Source of the DNA: Streptacidiphilus albus JL83 | GTDB taxonomy: Bacteria; Actinomycetota; Actinomycetes; Streptomycetales; Streptomycetaceae | Length of the DNA stretch: 64,000 nt | Direction of reading: 5' to 3' | Assembly (NCBI RefSeq): GCF_000744705.1 | Contig: NZ_JQML01000001.1 | Span: 3,544,017 to 3,608,016, forward strand | In this document: piece after piece, positions 50,263 to 59,486 of the stretch | How the letters are laid out: each line of letters opens with the position of its first letter | Numbering within the stretch: position 1 is the stretch's first letter | Notes under the pieces: generated by a model | What the model saw: only the letters and a program-made list of their open reading frames with translations | Told to the model about the DNA's origin: nothing | Database searches by the model: none | Program-made: the position numbers and the translations under genes

Positions 50263-52788
50263 ATGGAACCGCTCGCCGCCGGTGATCCACGACAGGTCGG
50301 CCCTTACAGACTGATGGGGAGCCTGGGCGCAGGCGGCATGGGCGCGGTCTTCCTGGGCCGCTCGGCCGGCGGCCGGACGGTCGCGGTCAAGCTGGTACGC
50401 CGCGAGTTCGCCTCCGACGAGGAGTTCCGGGCCCGGTTCCGGCGCGAGGTGGAGGCCGCCCGCGCGGTCTCCGGAGCCTTCACCGCCTCGGTGGTGGACG
50501 CCGACACCGAGGCCGAAATGCCTTGGCTGGCGACGACGTTCGTGCCCGGCGTACCGCTGAGCTCGGCCGTGCGCCGGCACGGCGGCTTCGACGAGCCGGT
50601 GCTCCGCGCGCTGGGCGTCGGCCTGGCCGAGGCGCTCCAGGAGATCCACCGGGCCGGAGTGATCCACCGCGACCTCAAGCCGGCCAATGTGATGCTGGCC
50701 GCCGACGGCCCGCACGTCATCGACTTCGGCATCAGCCGCGCGGTCGAGGGCGCCGCGCTGACCTCCACCGGATTCGTCGTCGGCTCCCCCGGCTTCCTCT
50801 CGCCCGAGCAGGCGATGGGCAATCAGGTCGTGCCCGCCACCGACGTGTTCGCTCTGGGCGCAACCCTGGCCTATGCGGCCAACGGCACCGGCCCCTTCGG
50901 CGACGGTCCGACGCCGGCGCTGCTCTACCGCGTCGTCAGCCAGGAGCCCGACCTCTCGGCGATCCCCGAATCGCTGCGCCCCGCGGTGACGGCCTGCCTC
51001 GCCAAGGACCCGGCCAACCGGCCCACCCCCGCCCAGCTGGTGGCCGCGCTCAGCGAGGACGCCCCGGCGTTCAGCGGCGGCTGGCTGCCGCAGCCGGTGC
51101 TGCGCGACATCGTCGACGCGAGCGCCGTCCTGACCGGCGCCGCCGGCGGTCCGGCGGACGCGACCCACAAGCTGCAGCCCGCGCCGGTGGACGCGGCGGC
51201 CGGCGGCCCGCAGGGCTTCGGCCCGCCGACGCCGCCGCCGTTCCCGCCGCCGCAGTACGCGCCCCAGCAGGGCCAGGGCGGGCAGGGCACTCCGCCGCCG
51301 TTCCCGCCGGCCTACCCGCCGCAGCCGCAGGCCCAACCCTCGCCTTACCAGCAGTTCCCGCAGCAGCAGATGCCCTCGTTCCAGCAGCAGAGCCAGCAGC
51401 AGGGGCAGCAGCAGGGCCAGGGCGGCGGCGGTACCGGTCCCACCCGCCCGATGCCGCAGCAGGACGGCGGCGGCTCCGGCTCCGGCTCCGGCATGAGCCG
51501 CCGGACCCTGCTCGGGCTGATCGGCGGCGGGGTCGTGGTCGTCGGCGGCGCGGCCACCGCCTTCGCGCTCAGCGGCGGCAGCAAGCCCACGCCCAAGCCC
51601 GGCCCGAGCACCGGCCCGACCGGCGGCCCCAGCGCCAGCGCCACGCCCACCGGCGGCTCGTCCACCGCGCCGAGCAGCCCCTCCCCGGTCGCCTCCGGAC
51701 CGCTCACCCCGGTCACCACCGCCCCCGGCACCATGGCCGGCCCGGCCGCCACCCCGGTCTGGTCGAAGGTGCTCAACGACACCGTCTACAACATGGTCGT
51801 GGGCAACGGCACCCTGGTCGCGGTCTGCATCGACTCCACCCAGGGGCTGAAGACCAGCGACGGCACGCCGGCCTGGCGCGGCACGGTCGACCTGGGCAGC
51901 GGCACCATCTCCTCGCAGCCGTACGTCTCCGGCAGCTACGCCTACGTGGTCGGCCAGAGCAACTCGGACGGCCACCGGGGCCTGGACGTGGTCAGCCTCG
52001 CCGACGGCACCACCAAGTGGTCGCTCAACGTTCCCAACCAGGACTGGGAGCTCCAGGGCGCCTACGGCATCCTCGGCAACAACCTGTACATCACCGCGAA
52101 CATCGCCAGCATGTCGGCCAACGGTCTGTGGGTCGTCGACATCAGCACCCAGAAGACCGCCTACACCACCACCGGCGCCTTCGTCGGCTCGCTGGTGGTG
52201 CCGCCCAGCGGCAACACCGTCCTCGGATTCAACGAGGTCAACGAGAACGGCACGGCCAACGGCTTCAACGCCACCACCGGCCAGCGGATCTGGAGCCAGA
52301 CCCCGCAGTACCTGACCACCGAGGGGCTGGGCGGCACCGACGGCTGCCTCGCCGACGGCATGCTCTTCTTCGGCGGCCAGGACCTCCACGCGGTCAACCC
52401 CAACACCGGGACCGCCAGTTGGACCCCGGTCAGCTACAACTCGATGGACATCTACGGCCCGCCGTCGACCGACGGCGCCGGACGCGTGTTCGTCACCGCG
52501 GGCTCCACGCTCTACTGCGTCCGGGCCTCGGACGGCACCAAGCTCTGGCAGTCCACCGGCGTGAACGAGTTCACCGCGCCCGGCAACGTCCTCTGCGCCA
52601 ACGGCATGGCCTACGTCAACGACGACAAGGGCGTGCTGTACGCGGTCAACGCCGCCACCGGGGTCTGCGCCTGGAGCTACGCCAACCCGGCGGCCACCGG
52701 TGCCGGCGTCGACATCAGCGCGGCGGCCGACGCCGGCGGCGTCTACTACGCCATCGGCACCCAGGTGTTCCGCCTGCCGGTGAGCTGA
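50263..52788 (+). CDS. Ser/Thr protein kinase with membrane anchor and extracytoplasmic PQQ-like beta-propeller
   Basis: Seen: 841 residues from ATG 50263 (GGGGGA 7 bases upstream; earlier in-frame ATGs at 50239 and 50248 lack one). Kinase domain residues 10-285: LGAGGMGAVF, Lys43, HRD at 135-137 in IHRDLKPANVM, DFG Asp154, SPGFLSPEQ. Residues 300-405 are Pro/Gln/Gly-rich. A membrane helix begins with SRRTLLGLIGGG (Arg413-Arg414) and runs to about 435. Residues 435-505 are a Pro/Thr/Ser linker. Residues 505-841 are repeated WxxxxD/TGxxxW-type blades (DGTPAWRGTV, DGTTKWSLN, TGQRIWSQT, DGTKLWQST), a PQQ-like beta-propeller. Known: similar PknD-like kinases sense extracellular signals. A TACCCT box lies at 50220-50225. 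Confidence 0.94.
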   Translation: MEPLAAGDPRQVGPYRLMGSLGAGGMGAVFLGRSAGGRTVAVKLVRREFASDEEFRARFRREVEAARAVSGAFTASVVDADTEAEMPWLATTFVPGVPLSSAVRRHGGFDEPVLRALGVGLAEALQEIHRAGVIHRDLKPANVMLAADGPHVIDFGISRAVEGAALTSTGFVVGSPGFLSPEQAMGNQVVPATDVFALGATLAYAANGTGPFGDGPTPALLYRVVSQEPDLSAIPESLRPAVTACLAKDPANRPTPAQLVAALSEDAPAFSGGWLPQPVLRDIVDASAVLTGAAGGPADATHKLQPAPVDAAAGGPQGFGPPTPPPFPPPQYAPQQGQGGQGTPPPFPPAYPPQPQAQPSPYQQFPQQQMPSFQQQSQQQGQQQGQGGGGTGPTRPMPQQDGGGSGSGSGMSRRTLLGLIGGGVVVVGGAATAFALSGGSKPTPKPGPSTGPTGGPSASATPTGGSSTAPSSPSPVASGPLTPVTTAPGTMAGPAATPVWSKVLNDTVYNMVVGNGTLVAVCIDSTQGLKTSDGTPAWRGTVDLGSGTISSQPYVSGSYAYVVGQSNSDGHRGLDVVSLADGTTKWSLNVPNQDWELQGAYGILGNNLYITANIASMSANGLWVVDISTQKTAYTTTGAFVGSLVVPPSGNTVLGFNEVNENGTANGFNATTGQRIWSQTPQYLTTEGLGGTDGCLADGMLFFGGQDLHAVNPNTGTASWTPVSYNSMDIYGPPSTDGAGRVFVTAGSTLYCVRASDGTKLWQSTGVNEFTAPGNVLCANGMAYVNDDKGVLYAVNAATGVCAWSYANPAATGAGVDISAAADAGGVYYAIGTQVFRLPVS

Positions 52789-52803
52789 GCCGGAGCGCAC
52801 GGC

Positions 52804-52831
52804 GGGGCGGCGGCCGGAAGGCCGCCGCCCC
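52804..52831. terminator. Strong hairpin between kinase and S9 peptidase genes
   Basis: 12-bp stem GGGGCGGCGGCC with GGAA loop (52804-52831). A further outer GCCGGAGC/GCTCCGGC pairing flanks it. Serves both convergent genes. Confidence 0.88.
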
Positions 52832-52848
52832 ACCTGCTCCGGCTGCGC

Positions 52849-54993
52849 TCAGCCCGCCGTCGGCGGCTTCAGCCCCAGCGAACGGCGCAGGAAGTCGACC
52901 TGGAGCAGCAGCAGGTTCTCCGCGACCTCCTCCTGCGGAGTCATGTGGGTGACCCCGGACAGCGGCAGCACCTCGTGCGCGCGCCCGGCGGCGAGCAGCG
53001 CCGAGGACAGCCGGAGCGAGTGCGCGACCACCACGTTGTCGTCGGCCAGGCCGTGGATCAGCTGCAGCGGACGGGTCAGCTTCGCGGCGTCGGCGGTGAG
53101 CGAGTTGGCGGCGTAGACCTCGGGCCGGACGGCCGGGTCGCCGAGGTAGCGTTCGGTGTAGTGGGTGTCGTAGAGCGTCCACTCGGTCACCGGGGCGCCG
53201 GCCACGGCCGCGTGGAACACGTCCGGGCGGCGGAGCACCGCCAGGGCCGCCAGGTAGCCGCCGTAGGACCAGCCGCGGATACCGACCCGGGTGAGGTCGA
53301 GCGGGTACTCCTCGGCGAGCGCCTGCACCGCCTCGACCTGGTCGTCGAGGGTGGACCCGGCGAAGTCGAAGGCGATGGCCTTCTCCCAGCCGGGGCTGCG
53401 CCCCGGGGTGCCCCGGCCGTCCGCGACCACGACGGCGAAGCCCTGGTCGGCGAACCACTGGGAGACCAGGTGGGCGTTGTGGGCAGCCAGCACCACCTGA
53501 CCGTGCGGGCCGCCGTACGGGTTCATCAGTACCGGCAGCAGACCGTCGCGCTCGCGGTCGTAGCCGGTGGGCAGCAGCACCGCGGCCGGGATCCGGCTCT
53601 TTCCGGCCAGGGTGAGCACCGGGCGGGCGGTGAGCACCGGGTTCTGCGCCAGGGAGGCGATCACCGCGACCTCGACCCCGTCGCGGACCACCCGGACCAG
53701 CGCGCCCGGGCGGTCCGGCGCGGCGGAGACCAGCACGGTCAGCCCGCCGCTGCGGACGGCCGAGTGGTAGCCGGGCTCGGTGCTGACCCGGGCGATCCCG
53801 GCCTCGGCGACCCGGTAGACGTGGACCTCGCCGACCTCCGGCGACCCCTCCGCGGCGGCGCCCTCCCCGGCGGAGGCGGAGAGCAGGATGTCGTCGGCGC
53901 CGACGTCCAGGACCGCGCGGACGTGCAGCGCGTCGCCGGTCAGCAGCCGGGCGCCGACCGCCAGCGCACGGACGCCGCCCTCGTCCGCGATCCGGACCAG
54001 TCGGCCGTCCTGGGTCCAGGCCGGGACGCCGGGGAAGAGGTCGAGCCAGACCGGGTCCTCCTCGGCGTGCACCGGGGTGGTCGCGCCGGTGGCCGGGTCG
54101 AGCGCCAGGAAGAGCTGGCTGTGCTGGTCCCTGGCCTGGACCAGCAGCAGCGGCGGGCCGCCGGCCGACCAGTGCACCCGGGCCAGGTAGGGGTAGGCCG
54201 CGCGGTCCCACTCCACCTCGGTCCGGCTGCCGTCCAGGCCCAGCACGGCGAGCGAGACCTCGGCGTTCGGGCTGCCGGCCTTCGGGTAGGCCACCTCGGT
54301 CGCGGGGCGCTCGGGGTTGGCCGGGTCGGCGATCCACAGGCGCTGCACCGGAGCGCTGTCGACGCGGGCGGCCAGCAGCTGGTCGCCCTCGGGGGCCCAC
54401 CAGTAGCCGTGGCTGCGGTACATCTCCTCCTGGGCGATGAACTCGGCCTGGCCCCAGACCACGTCGTCGTGCTCGGGCGAGGCCAGGGCGCGGTCGCCGC
54501 TGCCGTCGGCGGCGATCACCCGAAGCTCGCCGCCGGTCGTGGCGTAGGCGATGTGGCGGCCGTCGGGGGCGGGGCGCGGGTCGAGCACCGGCCCGGCGGC
54601 GGGCAGCTCGCGGGCCCCCTCGGCCAGCAGGTCGGCCAGGAACAGCCGGCCGGACAGTGCGAAGGCGGCGGCGGTCACCTCGGCGTCGGTGGCGTAGCCG
54701 ACGACGCCGGAGGAGCTCTCCCGGCTGCGCTCGCGGCGGGCCCGCTCCTCCGGGGTGAGCTCCTCGCCGCCGGCGCCCAGCAGCGCGGCCGGGTCGGCCG
54801 CCACTCGCTCGGATGGCGCACCCTCGACCGGAAGATCGAGTACCTGGAGCAGGTTCGCCCGTTCGGCCCCGCCGGCGGACCGGAGGAAGACCACCCGGCG
54901 GCCGTCCGGGGAGACGGTGAAGGATCGGGGGGCACCCAGGGTGAAGCGCTGCGTCCGCGAGTGCTGGCGGGGGAAGGAGATCTCCTTGGTCAT
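52849..54993 (-). CDS. S9-family serine peptidase (dipeptidyl-peptidase IV / prolyl-oligopeptidase type)
   Basis: Seen: 714 residues from ATG 54993. Residues 20-450 are a DPP4-like N-terminal propeller (FTVSPDGRRVVFLRS, WGQAEFIAQEEMYRSHGYWW). Residues 470-714 are the hydrolase domain: NPYGGPHGQ, nucleophile in GIRGWSYGGYLAA, Asp in HGLADDNV and His in SGVTHMTP. The double-Glu element AQEEMYR that binds the substrate amino terminus is present, supporting DPP activity. No signal peptide, so it is cytoplasmic or unusually exported. Known: cleaves X-Pro dipeptides or short peptides. Start: TAGGGT 6 bases upstream, no ribosome site. Could process peptides imported by the ABC system at 60 kb. Confidence 0.93.
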   Translation of the reverse strand: MTKEISFPRQHSRTQRFTLGAPRSFTVSPDGRRVVFLRSAGGAERANLLQVLDLPVEGAPSERVAADPAALLGAGGEELTPEERARRERSRESSSGVVGYATDAEVTAAAFALSGRLFLADLLAEGARELPAAGPVLDPRPAPDGRHIAYATTGGELRVIAADGSGDRALASPEHDDVVWGQAEFIAQEEMYRSHGYWWAPEGDQLLAARVDSAPVQRLWIADPANPERPATEVAYPKAGSPNAEVSLAVLGLDGSRTEVEWDRAAYPYLARVHWSAGGPPLLLVQARDQHSQLFLALDPATGATTPVHAEEDPVWLDLFPGVPAWTQDGRLVRIADEGGVRALAVGARLLTGDALHVRAVLDVGADDILLSASAGEGAAAEGSPEVGEVHVYRVAEAGIARVSTEPGYHSAVRSGGLTVLVSAAPDRPGALVRVVRDGVEVAVIASLAQNPVLTARPVLTLAGKSRIPAAVLLPTGYDRERDGLLPVLMNPYGGPHGQVVLAAHNAHLVSQWFADQGFAVVVADGRGTPGRSPGWEKAIAFDFAGSTLDDQVEAVQALAEEYPLDLTRVGIRGWSYGGYLAALAVLRRPDVFHAAVAGAPVTEWTLYDTHYTERYLGDPAVRPEVYAANSLTADAAKLTRPLQLIHGLADDNVVVAHSLRLSSALLAAGRAHEVLPLSGVTHMTPQEEVAENLLLLQVDFLRRSLGLKPPTAG

Positions 54994-54999
54994 CCCCCG

Positions 55000-55005
55000 A
55001 CCCTA
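55000..55005 (-). promoter_or_regulatory. -10 box of probable leaderless promoter (S9 peptidase)
   Basis: TAGGGT on the minus strand, 6 bases before ATG 54993. Confidence 0.5.
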
Positions 55006-55161
55006 GTCCGAGGCCCCGACGGCGGGAAAGGTCCGCCGACGAACCGTCGAAACCCCCAACGGTCATCGATCGCCCGTTCGGACGCTCGAAAACCTCCTTC
55101 CCCGCGCGCCGCACGCGCCCTGACCGTGCATCGGTGCACCGGCATATGCATGATGACCGAA

Positions 55162-55179
55162 AGTGACAGACAGGTCACT
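55162..55179. promoter_or_regulatory. Inverted repeat AGTGAC-N6-GTCACT
   Basis: Perfect 6-bp arms with 6-bp spacer in the divergent region between the S9 peptidase and the small membrane-protein gene. Candidate operator; no regulator is assigned. Confidence 0.45.
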
Positions 55180-55290
55180 CGATGGGTATCAACCAACTGC
55201 TGTGCTCCGGGTACGTCCCGGTACCCGATACCCGCCCCCGCCCCTACGGTCGGCCGTCCCAGCCGTACCGCTGCTGAGAGGTGAGTCGCG

Positions 55291-55485
55291 ATGATTCTGC
55301 CGATTTCCGCTTCCGTCCTGATGCTCATCGTGGTCGTCCTGCTGATCCGCCGCTCCGGCCTGAAGTTCTGGCACGCGTTCGCCTGTGCGCTGCTCGGCTT
55401 CTACATGGCGTCGACCTCCATCGCCCCCTCCATCCACACCCTGACGACCAACGTCGCCGGGATGCTGTCCGGCATCAAGCTCTGA
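55291..55485 (+). CDS. Small membrane protein, 64 residues
   Basis: Seen: 64 residues from ATG 55291 with GAGAGGTGAG upstream. Two hydrophobic helices ([15 protein letters not shown] and [14 protein letters not shown]) are joined by a basic turn RRSGLKFW, with a short Ser/Thr-rich end. I recall similar short proteins in Streptomyces, without assigned function. Context: 37 bp before mshB, but mshB has its own leaderless-type promoter. An inverted repeat lies 110 bp upstream. Confidence 0.82.
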   Translation: MILPISASVLMLIVVVLLIRRSGLKFWHAFACALLGFYMASTSIAPSIHTLTTNVAGMLSGIKL

Positions 55486-55510
55486 GCGGTCGGCCGTCGG
55501 ACCCGGCACG

Positions 55511-55516
55511 TACGCT
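55511..55516 (+). promoter_or_regulatory. -10 box of probable leaderless promoter (mshB)
   Basis: TACGCT 6 bases before ATG 55523, no ribosome site. Confidence 0.55.
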
Positions 55517-55522
55517 GAACCC

Positions 55523-56494
55523 ATGAATGTCCTGCCGCCCGATGCCCCCTCGGCCGACCGCCGTCTGCTCCTCGTCCACGCCCACCCGGACGACGAGTCG
55601 ATCGGCAACGGCGCCACCATGGCCCGATACGCGGAGCAGGGTGACCACGTCACCCTCGTCACCTGCACCCTCGGCGAGGAGGGCGAGGTCATCGGCGCGG
55701 AGCTGGCGCATCTGGCGGCGGACCGGGACGACACCCTCGGCGAGCACCGGATCGGCGAACTCGCCGCGGCCATGGGCGAGCTGGGGGTGAGCGACCATCG
55801 CTTCCTGGGCGGCCCGGGGCGCTACCGCGACTCCGGGATGATGGGCGTGGAGAGCAACAAGCGTCCGGACTGCTTCTGGCAGGCCGACCTGGACGAGGCG
55901 GCCGGCCACCTGGTCGCGGTGGTCCGCGAGGTCCGCCCGCAGGTCCTGGTCACCTACGACCCCGACGGCGGCTACGGCCACCCCGACCACATCCAGGCGC
56001 ACCGGGTCGCGATGCGGGCCCGCGAGCTGGCCGCCGACCCGGCCTTCCGCCCGGAGCTCGGCCCGGCCCACGCCATCGCCAAGGTCTACTGGAACTGCAT
56101 GCCCCGCTCGGTGCTCGACGCCGGCTTCGCCGCCCTCCGCGCCGCCGGCCGGGAGGCCCCCTTCCCCGGTGTCGCCGGGGCCGACGACGTCCCCGGGGTG
56201 GTGCCGGACGAGCAGGTCACCGCCGCCGTCGACGGTGGCGCCCAGGCCGGGCGGAAGGCCGCGGCGATGCGCGCCCACGCCACCCAGATCGCGGTGGACG
56301 GCTCCTTCTTCGCCCTCTCCAACGACCTCGGCCAGCCGCTGCCGACCGTCGAGTACTACCGGCTGGTGCACGGCCGCCCCGGCCCGCTCGGGGCCGACGG
56401 CCGGGAGGCCGACCTCTTCGCCGGCCTCGACCTCGCCACCGGCCTCCCCACCGACAGCGCCGCCGCACCGGCCGTACAGGAGGCCTCCCGATGA
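55523..56494 (+). CDS. mshB: Mycothiol synthesis deacetylase MshB
   Basis: Seen: 323 residues from ATG 55523. LmbE/PIG-L fold: zinc ligands in [13 protein letters not shown] (His, Asp) and [13 protein letters not shown] (His); family segments [19 protein letters not shown] in part, [16 protein letters not shown], and [12 protein letters not shown]. Known: MshB deacetylates GlcNAc-inositol to GlcN-inositol, the second step of mycothiol synthesis; the PGRYRDSGM and ELAHLAAD elements distinguish it from Mca. Context: overlaps the following DUF6113 gene by 4 bp (ATGA), as in other Streptomyces. Cytoplasmic. Confidence 0.95.
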   Translation: MNVLPPDAPSADRRLLLVHAHPDDESIGNGATMARYAEQGDHVTLVTCTLGEEGEVIGAELAHLAADRDDTLGEHRIGELAAAMGELGVSDHRFLGGPGRYRDSGMMGVESNKRPDCFWQADLDEAAGHLVAVVREVRPQVLVTYDPDGGYGHPDHIQAHRVAMRARELAADPAFRPELGPAHAIAKVYWNCMPRSVLDAGFAALRAAGREAPFPGVAGADDVPGVVPDEQVTAAVDGGAQAGRKAAAMRAHATQIAVDGSFFALSNDLGQPLPTVEYYRLVHGRPGPLGADGREADLFAGLDLATGLPTDSAAAPAVQEASR

Positions 56495-56943
56495 CGCGCC
56501 CCCACGACAGCCTCGGCCGCGCCACCGTCCCCGGCCCCCGGTCGGCCTCGCCCCGGCCGCCGGAGCCGGAGTACCCGGTCGGCAAGCCGGTCCGGGTGAC
56601 CGCCTATGTGCTGCTGCTGGTCCTGGGCGCGGTGGTCGGCCTGGCCGGGACCTTCGTGCTGTCGCTCTGGTTCCCCGCCGGGCTGGTGCTGTCGCTCGCC
56701 GCGATCGCCGCGCTCTGCTGCGGCGGCCGGCTGCTGACCGGCTCCAGGACCGGCTCCGCGATGGCCGCACTTGGCTGGTTCGCGATGCTGATGGTGGCCC
56801 AGGCTCCGCGCCCGGAGGGCGACTTCCTGCTCGCCGCCAATGCCGGCACCTATGCGTTCCTGCTGGGCGGGATGCTGATCGGCGTGATCTGCACCACACT
56901 CCGAACGCTGCCGCGGGTCTTCACCGACTCCTCGTCCCGCTGA
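56491..56943 (+). CDS. DUF6113-type membrane protein
   Basis: Seen: 150 residues from ATG 56491, overlapping the mshB stop (ATGA), so translationally coupled. After a Pro-rich cytoplasmic N-terminus there are four hydrophobic helices ([69 protein letters not shown]). The [18 protein letters not shown] loop is a conserved-looking element. I recall this as DUF6113, a frequent mshB neighbour in Streptomyces. Function unknown; coupling suggests a link to mycothiol metabolism or simply shared expression. Confidence 0.85.
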   Translation: MTRPHDSLGRATVPGPRSASPRPPEPEYPVGKPVRVTAYVLLLVLGAVVGLAGTFVLSLWFPAGLVLSLAAIAALCCGGRLLTGSRTGSAMAALGWFAMLMVAQAPRPEGDFLLAANAGTYAFLLGGMLIGVICTTLRTLPRVFTDSSSR

Positions 56944-57195
56944 TCCGGGTCGGTCGGCGGGGGCCCACCGGTTTTCCCGGGCGCTCCCGCCGCGGCAGAG
57001 ATTCGCAGGTGGGCGGGGGCCCGGTCGGCCCAGGTCGGCCGCTGCCGGGGGAACTCTGTTACCGGTATGCAATCCGGGGCCGATGCGCTCCCAGTAAGGT
57101 AGTGCCGCAGCGCGGGGGCGCACGATCCGCCTAGGACGCACGATCCACGACCGCACCCTGCCCCACGGGCGGTGGAGCGAACCGGAGCAGAGCCA

Positions 57196-59441
57196 GTGAG
57201 CCGAGAATCTGACAATTCGTCGCCGACGCCGCCCCGCCCCAGTGGTGGCGCATATCCGTCGGGGACACCGCCGTACGGCATGCCCAGTGACACCTCCTTC
57301 TCCCGGGCCGGGCAGCCCGGTGCGGCGCCCCAGCCGCCGGAGCCCGTCGCCGAGGAGCCGCGTACCACCGAGACCACGCTGACGACCCGGATCCGGATCA
57401 ACATCCCCGGCTCCCGGCCGATCCCGCCCGTCGTCGTACGCAGCCCGATCGCGGGCGGCGAGTCCGCCGAGGAGCAGCCGGAGGCCCGCGAGGCCGCGGC
57501 CCCCGAGCCGCCGGCCCGGCGTCGGCACCGGGGCGACACCTTCGGCTCGCCCGTGCTCGGGGTGATGGAGGGGAGCAACAGCACCGCGACCCCGCCCGAC
57601 CTGCCCCCGGAGTGGCAGACCGGAGCGCCGGCGGCGGCCGCCCCGGCGCCGGCCCCGCCCCCGAGGCCGAGGGCGCGCCGGAGAGCGGCAGCACCTGGTT
57701 CGCGCCGCGCAAGAAGTCGCGTCCGGGCAGCGCCCCGGCGGCCGCGCCCGCCGCGCAGGCTCCCGCCCCGGCCCCGGCCCCCGCCCCGGCGCCGACCTAT
57801 CCGGAACCGCAGCAGCAGCCGTCCTACCAGCCGGAGCAGACCTACGAGACCCCGCTGCCGCCGCAGGCGTACGAGCAGCAGCAGCCGTCCTTCGAGCAGC
57901 CGCAGCAGCCGTTCGAGCAGCCCTACGAGCAGCCCTACGAGCAGCAGCAGCAGCCGTTCGAGCCGGGGCAGCCGCCCTCGGACCACACCATGCAGCTGTT
58001 CCTGCCGCCCGCGCCCGAGGCCCAGCAGCCCTTCGAGCAGCCCTTCGACGAGCGGTTCGAGGCCCAGTTCGCCCCGCAGCCGTACGATCCGTCGGCGAAC
58101 TTCCCGCAGCAGCAGGGCGGCGCACCCGCGGCCGGTCGCCGGCCCGCACCCGCCGCCGGCTTCAACGGCGGCCTCACCGCCGCCGCCTCGGCGACGGCGC
58201 AGCAGCCGGCGCAGAGCCCGGCGCCGGAGAACGCGTTCGAGGCGACCGCACCGATCCCGGTACTCCCCAAGCCGAAGGGCGGCCAGCAGCAGGGCGGGAA
58301 GCAGCAGACCCCCAAGCAGCGCGGGCCGAAGCAGCAGGCGGCAGCCCAGCAGCGCGGGCCGCAGGAGCGCGCCGCGGCCGCCCCCTCCGTGCCCGACGGC
58401 TACGCGGGCGGCACCGGCGGCGCGGGCGCCCCGCCGCGCAAGGAGAGCGACCAGGAGGCCGCCGCCCCGGCCGCCGGCGCCTCGGCGAAGCCCGCCAAGA
58501 AGCGCGGACGCGGGCGGAAGCTCGTGGTCACCGGTATAGGTGCGCTGGTGCTGGCCGCCGCCGTGGCCTACGGCGCCGGGCTGATGCTCAACCAGGCCGA
58601 CGTCCCCCGGGGCACCACCGTCCTCGGCTACGGCATCGGCGGGGACACCCGCGACACCGCCGTGGACACCCTGAACAACACCGTGGGCAAGATCGCCACC
58701 GCCCCGATGACCCTGTCGGTCGGCGGAAGGTCGGTGTCGCTCAACCCGACCGCGGCCGGCCTGACCATCGACACCACCGCCACGGTGGCGAGCGTCGCCA
58801 AGAAGAGCTACAACCCGGTCACCGTGGTCGAGTCCCTGCTCGGCGGCGTCCACGCGGTGGACCCGGTGGTGGTGATCGACCCGGACAAGCTGCGCTACGC
58901 GCTGCAGCAGCTCTCGACCGGTTCCGGTACGTCGCACGAGGGCAGCGTCCACTTCGACGCGGACGGCAAGGTGGTCACCGTGCTGCCGCAGGCCGGCCAG
59001 GCCCTGGACGTGGACCAGGCGGTCAACCTGGTCCGACAGGCCTACCAGGCCAGGGCCCAGGGGGCGCCCAGCACCACCGTGGTACTGCCGATGACCACCA
59101 CGGCGCCCAAGGTGTCGGCGGCGGCGGTGCAGTCGGCCGCGTCGACCATCGGCGCCTGGGCCGTGAAGCAGCGCTTCTACGTGACGGTCAAGGGCAGCAG
59201 TCCGGTGCCCTTCGGACAGCACACCTTCAGCGAGGCGCTGTCGCTCCAGCCGGGCCCGAACGGCACCCTGGTCCCGGTATTCGACCTGGCCAAACTGGAG
59301 AACGCCTATGGTCCGGCATTCGCCGGCGAGACCGTCCTCCACAATGGCACGGCCGGTCCGGTGACCGTCCAGGACGTGGCCTCGGCCCTGGTCCAGCTCA
59401 TCAGCAAGCCGGGCGGGCCGACGACCATCACCATCCAGTAG
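57196..59441 (+). CDS. Membrane protein with peptidoglycan-binding-type extracellular domain, apparent frameshift
   Basis: Seen: GTG 57196 with GGAGCAG upstream. The N-terminus reads well (SRESDNSSPTPPRPSGG, TTLTTRIRINIPGSRPIPP) up to a CCCCC run at 57658-57662; then the frame becomes Arg/Pro-rich and ends at 58539, while the next frame continues with strong codon bias to 59441. One added C rejoins them into about 748 residues. Layout: disordered Pro/Gln-rich cytoplasmic part to about residue 430, with EQQQ/FEQP repeats; basic KKRGRGRKL; one helix (VVTGIGALVLAAAVAYGAGL); then an extracytoplasmic part with GTTVLGYGIGGDTRDTAVDTL and NPTAAGLTIDTTATVA, resembling PG_binding_4 domains of VanW/ErfK-type proteins. 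Known: such domains associate with cell-wall enzymes. No catalytic YkuD or VanW motif was seen. Confidence 0.78.
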
Positions 59442-59455
59442 TACTTCGCTTTATT

Positions 59456-59486
59456 GGCCGGGACCTGACAAAGGTCCCGGCCTTTT
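59456..59486 (+). terminator. Classical intrinsic terminator with U-tract
   Basis: 11-bp stem GGCCGGGACCT (59456-59466) with its complement (59472-59482), 5-base loop, then TTTT. Confidence 0.95.
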
